A stretch of 32,307 bases of DNA from positions 1 through 32,307 of the IMG/VR virus record IMGVR_UViG_3300042507_001439, one strand, 5' to 3'. Below the pieces are notes generated by a model. The model was not told the origin of the DNA. It saw only the letters and a program-made list of their open reading frames with translations, and searched no databases. This document shows, piece after piece, positions 20,591-27,150 of the stretch. Numbering within the stretch: the stretch's first letter is position 1; every line of letters begins with the position of its first letter. The DNA comes from a virus. The position numbers were made by a program, and so were the translations under genes.

Positions 20591-21016
20591 TTATTCTAGT
20601 CCTCGAATTCTGGCTTTCAGTTTGGTTGTGCTTATGCCTTGCGTATAAGGAATGTAAATCAATGATAGGGAATTTATGTCCAACCAATCTTGGTCAAATC
20701 CCATTTGTTTGTAATAATCACGCTTTGCCCAATCAGAACCAATTGCAATAATGTCAGGCATCGCTTTAGAAATAGCAATGGTACTGTTTTCGCCACCTTC
20801 ATTTGGGATTACTTTCCAAACATACTTACAAGCTTCCAAAACGGCTTTGCGTTCTGAATAATCCATAATTGGCGGCTTGCCTTTGTATTTAGTTATAAAT
20901 TCATCCGTGTTTAGCGACACAATCACAGAACCCAATTCGTTGCATTTGCGAAGAAAATTGACGTGACCTGAATGAAACAAATCAAACGTGCCACCTGTGT
21001 AAATAATTAGTCCCAT
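20591..21016 (-). CDS. Cytidylyltransferase-like nucleotidyltransferase (TagD/RfaE-type)
   Basis: Product of 141 residues. The start MGLIIYTGGTFDLFHSGHVN has the TGTFD-HxGH site of the glycerol-3-phosphate cytidylyltransferase and RfaE-type group, where HSGH binds the nucleotide phosphates. The C-terminal ISTTKLKARI matches the ISTT-(I/L)--RI motif of the same group. These enzymes join CTP (or ATP) to a phosphate group to give activated alcohols or sugars. The start at 21016 overlaps the GT2 stop region by ten bases; the longer reading to 21046 uses a TTG and adds a basic leader. The substrate is unknown. It is the last gene of the sugar cluster. Confidence 0.85.
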   Translation of the reverse strand: MGLIIYTGGTFDLFHSGHVNFLRKCNELGSVIVSLNTDEFITKYKGKPPIMDYSERKAVLEACKYVWKVIPNEGGENSTIAISKAMPDIIAIGSDWAKRDYYKQMGFDQDWLDINSLSLIYIPYTQGISTTKLKARIRGLE

Positions 21017-21654
21017 CGGTGTTCTCGTCTTCTTGTTAGCGACCAACCGTGGTCTGAATAATCATTGTTAGCAATCTTTTGTCTATACAAAGCGCCATTG
21101 CTTTGGTAAGTGTATTCGTTGCGAATTTCATTGTTGTCGTATTTAGTTGCTGAATTGATGTGATGCACTTTTGCTGGCAAATTTACTTTTTGAATTCCAG
21201 CATTATCAGCACGCCGTTCAAAATCATTGTCGCAATAGTAAAGCGGATAAAACGCTTCATCAAACAACCCAATGCGCTTCACCACTTCTTCGCCTAATAC
21301 AAATGCTGACCAAACAGGCGAACAATCAGTAAATGAAATGGCATTTGGTTTTGCTAATTCGTCAATTGTTTTCAACGCGCCCGCTTCAAAACGGCAATCA
21401 TCATTGACCAACAACCAACGCGATGCGTATGGCGTTGCTTTGATAATCAAATTCCAAGCAGCTTGCAATCCCAAACCGAATGGGACTTCAATGTGCCACG
21501 TATTTGTTACAAACGGCGATTCTTTAGGTTTCCAATTTTTTTTGCCTGAATTATTGACAACAATCAAATGTTCTACTGGATAATCAATTGAATCAATCAA
21601 AGCATCAGCTAAATCAAAACGACTTAGCGTTGGGAATCCTAAAACTTCAATCAT
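21007..21654 (-). CDS. Family 2-like glycosyltransferase
   Basis: Product of 215 residues. The start MIEVLGFPTLSRFDLADALI, then VEHLIVVNNSGKK and FGLGLQAAWNLIIKATPYAS, follow the GT-A fold. The probable metal-binding DxD is in WLLVNDDCRF near residue 108, and the acceptor-side block is FDEAFYPLYYCDNDFERRAD, close to the ED-D signature of GT2 enzymes. It would transfer a sugar from a nucleotide donor. There is no membrane segment. Its ATG overlaps the end of the GT4 gene as ATGA, and its own end overlaps the cytidylyltransferase, so the three are translated together. Confidence 0.85.
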   Translation of the reverse strand: MIEVLGFPTLSRFDLADALIDSIDYPVEHLIVVNNSGKKNWKPKESPFVTNTWHIEVPFGLGLQAAWNLIIKATPYASRWLLVNDDCRFEAGALKTIDELAKPNAISFTDCSPVWSAFVLGEEVVKRIGLFDEAFYPLYYCDNDFERRADNAGIQKVNLPAKVHHINSATKYDNNEIRNEYTYQSNGALYRQKIANNDYSDHGWSLTRRREHRWD

Positions 21655-22853
21655 TGCAATTCACGCAAAAATGGCATCCAATATTGATTCCAAACTTTTT
21701 GAGAATCAAATTGTTGAGCAAATTTTCTTGCTTTTTCTGAATGACGCCCTTCTGATTTGCTGACTTCGTAAGCGTTTTCCAATTGCGAAACGATTGAAGC
21801 AATTGATGGTGTTTTCCACCACGCCAATTGAGCTTCATCCCAAAACAATTGACCCGATACACGGAAGCCATCTTCTGCAATCAAATCTTTTGGTCCAGTC
21901 CAATCGGTAGCAATCACGCGTGTGCCACAAGCTTGCGCTTCAATGATTGGGATTTCGAAGCCACCGCCCAAAGACAATTGCAAGCAAACATCTGCTGTTG
22001 AATAGAAACCAGCCAAATCTTTGGCATCAATTCCAACCCTGTAATCAACTGGGTCTGGGAAAATGATTGAATTCATATCCAATCCGCACGCTTCAGCCAA
22101 ACGCGGTAAATGAAACCCGCCATAAATGCCTTTTGGCTCTGTGTGAATGTATAAATAAGCGTTTGGCACTTTTTGTTTGAATACGGCAAACGCCATCAAT
22201 GCTTCAGCAAAAGCTTTGCGATGAATTGATTTGTTTGCTTTATTTGCTGAATTCATTACAACCAAAAAATCATCTTCGCCCACGCCTAAAAATTCGCGTG
22301 CATTTTGTTTGCCGATTTTGTCGGTTGGTTTGAATGTTGAAACGGTATCAATTGAATGTGGAATGTAATGTCCCGCAATGCCGTTTTCTTCCAATTGTTC
22401 TTTGCCGAACGGTGACATTGCAACGGGTATCACGTTGTCTTTTTCTAACCATCGTTTGACCGCTGGTGGCATTGAAATGTGGTCTAACGGCACCCACGAA
22501 ATGATTCGAGGAAATTCTTCTTTTTGCCAAATTTCTGGTTTCAAAGTCCAAACATCGCCCAATGTCAAAATGTAATCTTTAGCATTTGATTTGGCTGATT
22601 CGATTTTGTGAGCAACAGCTAATGAATCTTGCGACATCGGTTCGTAACCGCGTGCGTAATGCGGTATTTCACCAAACGCTGTTTTGTGTGTTGAATTGTT
22701 TCCTTCTAATCCCCAATTGGATGCGTGTGCAGCATTGACGCCGTGCTTGACAAGAAAATCCAAAAGGATTCCGATTTGCATTCCGTAACCCGTTGGTTGA
22801 TACGGCGAATTTGACCACGTGGTGATTGTCAAATCTAATTTTTCTGGCTTCAT
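21651..22853 (-). CDS. Family 4-like glycosyltransferase
   Basis: Product of 400 residues, GT-B type. The N-terminal half includes PYQPTGYGMQIGILLDFLVK, as in GT4 enzymes that begin with a glycine-rich loop. The C-terminal half has VVMNSANKANKSIHRKAFAE, PDPVDYRVGIDAKDLAGFYS, and GGGFEIPIIEAQACGTRVIA with the E-x7-E-type donor site (FEIPIIEAQACG). This enzyme probably uses a nucleotide sugar to glycosylate a phage or host acceptor. It follows a terminator after the major capsid gene, with a good AAAGGAAATT ribosome site. Its codons favour AAA for lysine, unlike the capsid gene beside it. Confidence 0.88.
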   Translation of the reverse strand: MKPEKLDLTITTWSNSPYQPTGYGMQIGILLDFLVKHGVNAAHASNWGLEGNNSTHKTAFGEIPHYARGYEPMSQDSLAVAHKIESAKSNAKDYILTLGDVWTLKPEIWQKEEFPRIISWVPLDHISMPPAVKRWLEKDNVIPVAMSPFGKEQLEENGIAGHYIPHSIDTVSTFKPTDKIGKQNAREFLGVGEDDFLVVMNSANKANKSIHRKAFAEALMAFAVFKQKVPNAYLYIHTEPKGIYGGFHLPRLAEACGLDMNSIIFPDPVDYRVGIDAKDLAGFYSTADVCLQLSLGGGFEIPIIEAQACGTRVIATDWTGPKDLIAEDGFRVSGQLFWDEAQLAWWKTPSIASIVSQLENAYEVSKSEGRHSEKARKFAQQFDSQKVWNQYWMPFLRELQ

Positions 22854-22877
22854 AATTTCCTTTCTACCTACACAATA

Positions 22878-22911
22878 GCAAAAACCCCCACTTTTTGAGT
22901 GAGGGTTTTGC
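22878..22911 (-). terminator. Terminator after the major capsid gene
   Basis: A near-perfect hairpin (GCAAAAACCCCCACT against AGTGAGGGTTTTGC) stands between the capsid stop codon and the GT4 start. A T run lies inside the 3' arm on the minus strand. It would reduce read-through from the highly expressed capsid gene into the sugar cluster. Confidence 0.8.
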
Positions 22912-22929
22912 CAGAGTTTCTAAAGGTGA

Positions 22930-24105
22930 CTATGCAGCCGAGCCTCGGAAAATCTTGAAGTGGTCTTGGTGCGAGAGGTTTCCGTCTACGCGAATCAAGA
23001 AACGGAAAACAGCAAGGTCATTTGCGAACTTGTAGTCATCGCTTCTATCTACTCTTAGACCGCCAGCAACGCGAACCTTGTAGCTTGGTAGGTAACCAAA
23101 ACCAACAGATGCAGCAGCTGAACCAACAGCAGCCATTCCTGGGTTTTCATTTACCCTGAAGCCAAGTAGGGTGTCTGGCTGTCCAGCCTGAAGTGAAGGC
23201 TGGAATAGGTACTGACCATCGTTGTCCTTCAGCTTACGAGCGTTGCGGATAGCAGATGGTGACATTAGCCAACCAGTTCCCTGCAATCTGCGAACAGCGC
23301 CATCTACTGAATAGACAAGGTCAATCAGCTGGTCTGCGGTGAATAGACCACCAGCAATTGTTCCAGCTACACCAGTTCCAGCTGCGGTTACGATACCAGT
23401 TGGGGCATTGCTGCCACCTGCACCAGTTGTAAGAGCAGCATTGATGGCAACACCGATTGAGTTACCAGCTGCACGAGCTAGAACCTCAGCGATATCTACG
23501 CCACCATCTTCGATTAGCTCTCGAGCTACTGGAACTAGGAAGCCGTACTTCTTTGCGCCAAGAGTGATTGAGCTGAAGGTTGGCTCTGACTCGTCAATCT
23601 CAGCACCTGGTGCTTCGTAACCAGCGGTTCCGTAAGCGGTCAGGGTTGGAATCTTTAGGTCTTCACCAGACTGGGTGTTGAATACCTCAGAAACATCTAG
23701 CATTGGTCCAACCTCACGAGCAAGGTCATAAACTCTTGCAACGAAAGACTGTGGTACTACACCAGATGAGTTTGATGGGGTTAGTGTTCCACGAGTTTCG
23801 AAGTTGTGAGAACGAATCTCACCTCTTGCAAGGGAACGAACGTAGTCGTAGTCAGACTTGTTTGTCTCGGCTACGGCAAAGTCGGAAGAAGCAGCGGCGG
23901 CTTTTGCCTCGCGCTCTTCTGCTCTGCGAATTGTCTCAATTGCAGCTGCACGCTCGTCAAGCTCAGAATTGATGCGGTCAAACTTCTCTTGTTCCTCAGA
24001 AGTTAGGTCGCGCTTCTCTGTAGCGGCGGTGTCAAGAAGTGCCTTCGCTTCTTCCCACGCCTTTGAGCGAGCTTCTGCCTGTGCCTTGATAAAGGACTGT
24101 GACAT
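22930..24105 (-). CDS. Major capsid protein (HK97 fold)
   Basis: Product of 391 residues. A charged helical N terminus (residues 1-90; EEQEKFDRINSELDERAAAI) corresponds to the delta scaffold domain that is cut off during maturation. The HK97 body starts near residue 100 with GTLTPSNSSGVVPQSFVAR, and continues with TAYGTAGYEAPGAEI, FSSITLGAKKYGFLVPVARE and AINAALTTGAGGSNAPTGI. The 3' end VRVAGGLRVDRSDDYKFA and LAVFRFLIRVDGN is typical. It forms the icosahedral shell. The ribosome site TTAGGAGA is strong, and 14 of 15 lysines are AAG, consistent with high expression. Confidence 0.95.
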   Translation of the reverse strand: MSQSFIKAQAEARSKAWEEAKALLDTAATEKRDLTSEEQEKFDRINSELDERAAAIETIRRAEEREAKAAAASSDFAVAETNKSDYDYVRSLARGEIRSHNFETRGTLTPSNSSGVVPQSFVARVYDLAREVGPMLDVSEVFNTQSGEDLKIPTLTAYGTAGYEAPGAEIDESEPTFSSITLGAKKYGFLVPVARELIEDGGVDIAEVLARAAGNSIGVAINAALTTGAGGSNAPTGIVTAAGTGVAGTIAGGLFTADQLIDLVYSVDGAVRRLQGTGWLMSPSAIRNARKLKDNDGQYLFQPSLQAGQPDTLLGFRVNENPGMAAVGSAAASVGFGYLPSYKVRVAGGLRVDRSDDYKFANDLAVFRFLIRVDGNLSHQDHFKIFRGSAA

Positions 24106-24200
24106 TAGCTTTTCTCCTAATTTGTTGAATGAAATCCAGCCGCGCTAACGCTGAACTAGAAACAGGCGGTGCTGACACTCTGCCATTGTTTTATCTTAGC

Positions 24201-24235
24201 AAAACAAAATGCCCCCGCCGTATTAGCGAGGGCAT
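24201..24235 (-). terminator. Terminator closing the inserted small-gene cassette
   Basis: ATGCCC-c-CGC pairs with GCG-a-GGGCAT (24209-24235) around seven bases. On the minus strand the stem runs into TTTTGTTTT. It ends the three small genes at 24255-24928 and isolates them from the capsid gene. I see no convincing promoter between it and the capsid ribosome site. Confidence 0.85.
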
Positions 24236-24254
24236 CGTGTTCAATCAATTGAAT

Positions 24255-24419
24255 TTAGTTTGTTTTTGCCTCATTTCTGATTTTGTCCAGTTCGTCTTGC
24301 AATTCGTTGATTTGATTATTGATTCGGTCAAGGGCGGCATATTGTCCTTTTCGGATGAAGCTTTTTGCCATCCTTTCCGCTTCGTGGATTTGGAATTCAA
24401 TCATTTCGACCTTATTCAT
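24255..24419 (-). CDS. Small coiled-coil protein, 54 residues (cassette gene 3)
   Basis: A short frame from ATG at 24417-24419 to TAA at 24255-24257. The product reads MNKVEMIEFQIHEAERMAKS, FIRKGQYAALDRINNQINEL, QDELDKIRNEAKTN: almost entirely helix, charged, with heptad-like repeats, so a coiled coil or oligomer. GAGGAC lies a few bases upstream, inside the end of the preceding gene, which it overlaps by eight bases. Function is unknown. It is the last gene before the terminator at 24201. Confidence 0.62.
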   Translation of the reverse strand: MNKVEMIEFQIHEAERMAKSFIRKGQYAALDRINNQINELQDELDKIRNEAKTN

Positions 24420-24612
24420 TTGTCCTCATTTCAATAACTGTTTGGCGATACTTTTCAGCCCATCGAGCCGCGGTTGATAAATAACCAGACCAAGCTTTTA
24501 GATTGCCCATAATTTTTTCGTTTTCCGCGTTTCGCAAACATTCAGCAATTTTGTCTGACATTCCGCGTAGAAGCATTTCTTCCATTTCTGATTGTGTGAT
24601 TACTTTGTCCAT
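24412..24612 (-). CDS. Small helical protein, 66 residues (cassette gene 2)
   Basis: Not recognised. The start at 24612 (MDKVITQSEMEEMLLRGM) is chosen because GGGACAAAA lies just upstream, matching the leader of other early genes; longer readings up to 24711 overlap the preceding gene. The product is helical and charged (KIAECLRNAENEKIMGNLKA, YLSTAARWAEKYRQTVIEM). It has a single cysteine and no membrane segment. It could interact with the small helical protein encoded next. Confidence 0.6.
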   Translation of the reverse strand: MDKVITQSEMEEMLLRGMSDKIAECLRNAENEKIMGNLKAWSGYLSTAARWAEKYRQTVIEMRTNE

Positions 24613-24631
24613 TTTTGTCCCATTGCCTTTC

Positions 24632-24928
24632 TTAGTTGTAGTGCTTTTTTCCATAGACGATGAATTGCTCGAAATGAATTCCGTCAATCGGGCTGACGTA
24701 TTTGCCGACAAATTCGGTTCCGTATCCGCGTGACATCAATTCCGCTTGTGCCATTCCTTCTGAATACGTGTAATTGGTAACAAGCACGTCTGTTTGCCAT
24801 CCGTTTGCAGGTGTGCCCGCGATTGTTGCGACTTTGATTCCCACCTCGCCGTTGAATTTGATGAAACCAGCATTTGTCAAAACGCGTTCAATTCCGTTTG
24901 CTGAGGTTGCGGTGATTGTGTAACCCAT
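24632..24928 (-). CDS. Hypothetical protein, 98 residues (cassette gene 1)
   Basis: Not recognised. The start at 24928 (MGYTITATSANGIERVLTNA) follows GAAAGGGACAAAA, a leader almost identical to that of ssb; the reading to 24943 begins inside this leader. The product is mixed alpha-beta, with TDVLVTNYTYSEGMAQAEL and GTEFVGKYVSPIDGIHFEQ. It has no cysteine cluster or membrane segment. As first gene of the cassette it lies directly after regulatory element B. Confidence 0.6.
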   Translation of the reverse strand: MGYTITATSANGIERVLTNAGFIKFNGEVGIKVATIAGTPANGWQTDVLVTNYTYSEGMAQAELMSRGYGTEFVGKYVSPIDGIHFEQFIVYGKKHYN

Positions 24929-24975
24929 TTTTGTCCCTTTCAATTGATTGATTATTGAATTGTCTAATCAATCTA

Positions 24976-25024
24976 ACGAGGTTCTACACGAGCCTCAAGC
25001 CAGCCAAGGTAACGAATTTGTAAC
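24976..25024 (-). promoter_or_regulatory. Promoter-like regulatory element B upstream of the inserted cassette
   Basis: Read on the minus strand: GTTAC-6-GTTAC repeats, CTTGGCT, then CTCGTGTAGAACCTCGT. This is the same layout as element A at 5523-5572, but with five more bases between TTGGCT and CTCGTG. It lies in the widest gene-free gap of the window, between a strong terminator (25088-25120) and a new set of genes, which is where a promoter must be if those genes are expressed. Further upstream are GTCGCG and CGCGAC arms (25031-25071 region) of unknown use. Confidence 0.55.
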
Positions 25025-25087
25025 AAAAAAAGTCGCGCCAAATAACGGCAAGCCGACAGGTCAAACGCGACACGCCGAAAAGGGAAA

Positions 25088-25120
25088 CCCCACAGGTAGA
25101 AAGGAAAAGACCCTGTGGGG
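25088..25120 (-). terminator. Terminator after the protease and 72-residue genes
   Basis: CCCCACAGG (25088-25096) and CCTGTGGGG (25112-25120) form a perfect nine-pair stem around a 15-base purine-rich loop. On the minus strand it is followed by TTTCCCTTTTC. It ends the terminase-portal-protease unit and separates it from the inserted cassette. Confidence 0.8.
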
Positions 25121-25153
25121 CGGAACTCGCTAAATGGCTGTTGCGTAAAGGGG

Positions 25154-25372
25154 CTAACGCTTTTCTGCCGAATTGATTATGCGAGTTTCCCTTGTGGCAG
25201 CACTCGCCGATTGGCTGCCGATTGATTCGCCATCTTCATTGACGGCGAAACTTGGATTGTCTAATTTCCAAATTGCATCAGCCCATTTGTCTGCCAATGA
25301 ATAAATTTCACCTACGGACGGGTCGCCTGCAATTTTGAGGATTGTTGCTTTGATTTGTTCTTTGTTTGCCAT
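25154..25372 (-). CDS. Hypothetical protein, 72 residues
   Basis: Not recognised. The N-terminal helix (MANKEQIKATILKIAGDPSV) leads to YSLADKWADAIWKLDNPS, followed by a serine- and alanine-rich tail (IGSQSASAATRETRIINSAE). Its ATG overlaps the protease stop as TAATG behind AAAGAGG. Position after the maturation protease and before capsid, where scaffold or minor head proteins often lie, suggests a head-related role, but a scaffold is normally longer. The delta domain of the capsid protein probably already serves as scaffold. Confidence 0.6.
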   Translation of the reverse strand: MANKEQIKATILKIAGDPSVGEIYSLADKWADAIWKLDNPSFAVNEDGESIGSQSASAATRETRIINSAEKR

Positions 25373-26880
25373 TAGTTCCTCTTTAGAAGCAAATCTAGCT
25401 GCTTGCGCTTTAGGTCAAGCAAAGTTGCTTCATCTTCTGTTTTTACTTCTTCTTGCTTCGGTGCAAGAGAATTTACTACCGTTTTGATTAGGTCAGCTTC
25501 TTGGTCAGACAAATCAGCGCCTTCTTCTAATTTCATTACGGCGTCTGCTAATTCATCAGCATCAACTTGAGCGCGTTTTGCAACTTTGTCCAATGAGCGA
25601 ACCATCGCTTCTGTTTCTGCATAAGCTGGAAATGCCACAATGCTGACTTCGAACAAACGAACTGATTTGAGCGTGCGCTCTGTCATTTCATTGTTCCAAG
25701 AATCTTTTTGAACGCTGAATCCAAAACTCATTTTGTTCAAATCGCCACGGCGTAGCAATTCAGCCATATCCCTGCCATCGGTGGTGTTTGGCAAATCGGC
25801 TTCAACTTTCAAACCAGTTTCGTCTTCATACAAACGCAAAGTCTTAGCGCGTGAAGATGCCAACACTCGACCTGAATCGTGATTGACCAGCAACTTCACA
25901 TCGTTACGAGAACGAAGGGAACGGCTAAAAGCACCTTGCTGAATTGTTTCAACGAATCCACCCAAATCTTCAGAACGTGAATTGAATTTAGCGGCATAGC
26001 CCACAAAAGTCATTCCATCGCCTTCTTGACGAATTTCAAAATCCGCTTCGAAGTTTCTTGTTTCTTGTTTCATTATTCCTCGTTCTTCTTCCGCTTTTAT
26101 TCTAGCGACAACGCCTTGCGCGTATTCCATTGCCCGACGTGCAGAACGTTTGGTTGTTCCACCGCCCCACAATGCCATCGCGACAACACCCGCTGATGGG
26201 TAATTATCCGATTCAGGGTTTGCATCAAGTGAATCTAAATCAGACAAGTGACGTGCAATCCAAGCAGCGATGCGAACCCATTTGTCGGCTGATACTTGAC
26301 CATCTGCCATTTGACGTGCTTCGCGAATTGTCCTATCAACCAATCCATCGCCACCTAAACCATCGGAATACCATTGCAACCCGCGTCTGGCGGATGCACG
26401 CATATACGTTGGCGGTGTCAAATTGATTTGACGCGTTTCATCTTCATCATCATCGTCTGGTGCTTCTGGCAATGAGTCAATTTTGGTTAGCGTAGAAAAT
26501 TTGTGTGCAACAAATACATCCGTATCTTCCCAACCACCTACAACGCGCTTATAAATTTGAATCAGCGCAGCAGGGTCATCTGGTGTTCCTGTAACGGTGA
26601 CATCTGCGTTTGGCACATTTATAGTTCCATCGCGTTCAATTTCAACGATTTCGCCACGTGCGCGTCCGCCTGACGAATTCCAAGAAACGTAATCACCGAT
26701 TTCTAAATCTTCAGGCTTTGCGCGTTCGCCAGCTGGTTCGATGCCTTCGGCGATTGACACGGCAACCATTTGGTCAATTGCGCTTTGTTTGTCATTGTGA
26801 CAACCGATAACTTCGCCGTCTTCTTTTTCGACAGCCCAACCGTCACAATCAGGGTTTGTGTTTGTTATGTAATAAGGCAA
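25372..26880 (-). CDS. Capsid maturation protease with N-terminal extra domains
   Basis: Product of 502 residues. Residues about 275-440 are an HK97-type prohead protease (S78): FVGYAAKFNSRSEDLGGF, VKLLVNHDSGRVLASSR (catalytic His in NHD), MSFGFSVQKDSWNN (catalytic Ser in SFGF) and LFEVSIVAFPAYAETEAM. In front is a domain (about 58-110) like the DUF2945/Tudor-type fold (LEIGDYVSWNSSGGRARGEI), and another (about 155-265) rich in W and R (GLQWYSDGLGGDGLVDRTIR, ADKWVRIAAWIARHL). The start is a TTG, chosen for GAGG six bases upstream. An internal ATG at 26073 with GAGGAATA upstream could give a shorter protease. It cleaves the capsid delta domain. Confidence 0.88.
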   Translation of the reverse strand: MPYYITNTNPDCDGWAVEKEDGEVIGCHNDKQSAIDQMVAVSIAEGIEPAGERAKPEDLEIGDYVSWNSSGGRARGEIVEIERDGTINVPNADVTVTGTPDDPAALIQIYKRVVGGWEDTDVFVAHKFSTLTKIDSLPEAPDDDDEDETRQINLTPPTYMRASARRGLQWYSDGLGGDGLVDRTIREARQMADGQVSADKWVRIAAWIARHLSDLDSLDANPESDNYPSAGVVAMALWGGGTTKRSARRAMEYAQGVVARIKAEEERGIMKQETRNFEADFEIRQEGDGMTFVGYAAKFNSRSEDLGGFVETIQQGAFSRSLRSRNDVKLLVNHDSGRVLASSRAKTLRLYEDETGLKVEADLPNTTDGRDMAELLRRGDLNKMSFGFSVQKDSWNNEMTERTLKSVRLFEVSIVAFPAYAETEAMVRSLDKVAKRAQVDADELADAVMKLEEGADLSDQEADLIKTVVNSLAPKQEEVKTEDEATLLDLKRKQLDLLLKRN

Positions 26881-27150
26881 TTACAACCTCGTAACCAAAA
26901 CGTGCAATTCATTGTCTGTGGTATTTGAAATTGCCCAAACAGCATCGCCAGCAGCAATGTTCATTTGAATTGTTTCGGTATCTGGAACGTGCATTCCATT
27001 GGAAACGGTAACACCAGGGCCATTCACATAAATTTGTGAATTTGAATTGTGTTCGTGATTATGCAAAATGACTTGTTGAATTCGGTCTGATGCTGGAACG
27101 ACCAATGTGGCAACTGTGCCAATTTGATAATGCGCGGCTATAAGTGACAT
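26881..27150 (-). CDS. Small beta-rich protein next to the portal, 89 residues
   Basis: Not recognised at family level. The sequence alternates hydrophobic residues (TVATLVVPASDRIQQVILHN, SQIYVNGPGVTVSNGMHV, TIQMNIAAGDAVWAISNT) in a pattern like small beta-barrel or jelly-roll head proteins, and ends NELHVLVTRL. A GGAGAACTAA ribosome site precedes its ATG, which follows the portal stop. A minor head or decoration-like role is possible from position, without further evidence. Confidence 0.6.
   Translation of the reverse strand: MSLIAAHYQIGTVATLVVPASDRIQQVILHNHEHNSNSQIYVNGPGVTVSNGMHVPDTETIQMNIAAGDAVWAISNTTDNELHVLVTRL

Noticed and set aside
25031-25071. GTCGCG and CGCGAC arms as an operator or attachment site
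   Set aside because: The six-base arms are far apart (about 28 bases) and there is no integrase, tRNA or second copy; could be chance.
24930-25133. A 61-codon plus-strand frame in the gap between the cassette and the 72-residue gene
   Set aside because: It runs through element B and the terminator stem; the product is low-complexity and lysine- and glycine-rich, with no ribosome site.
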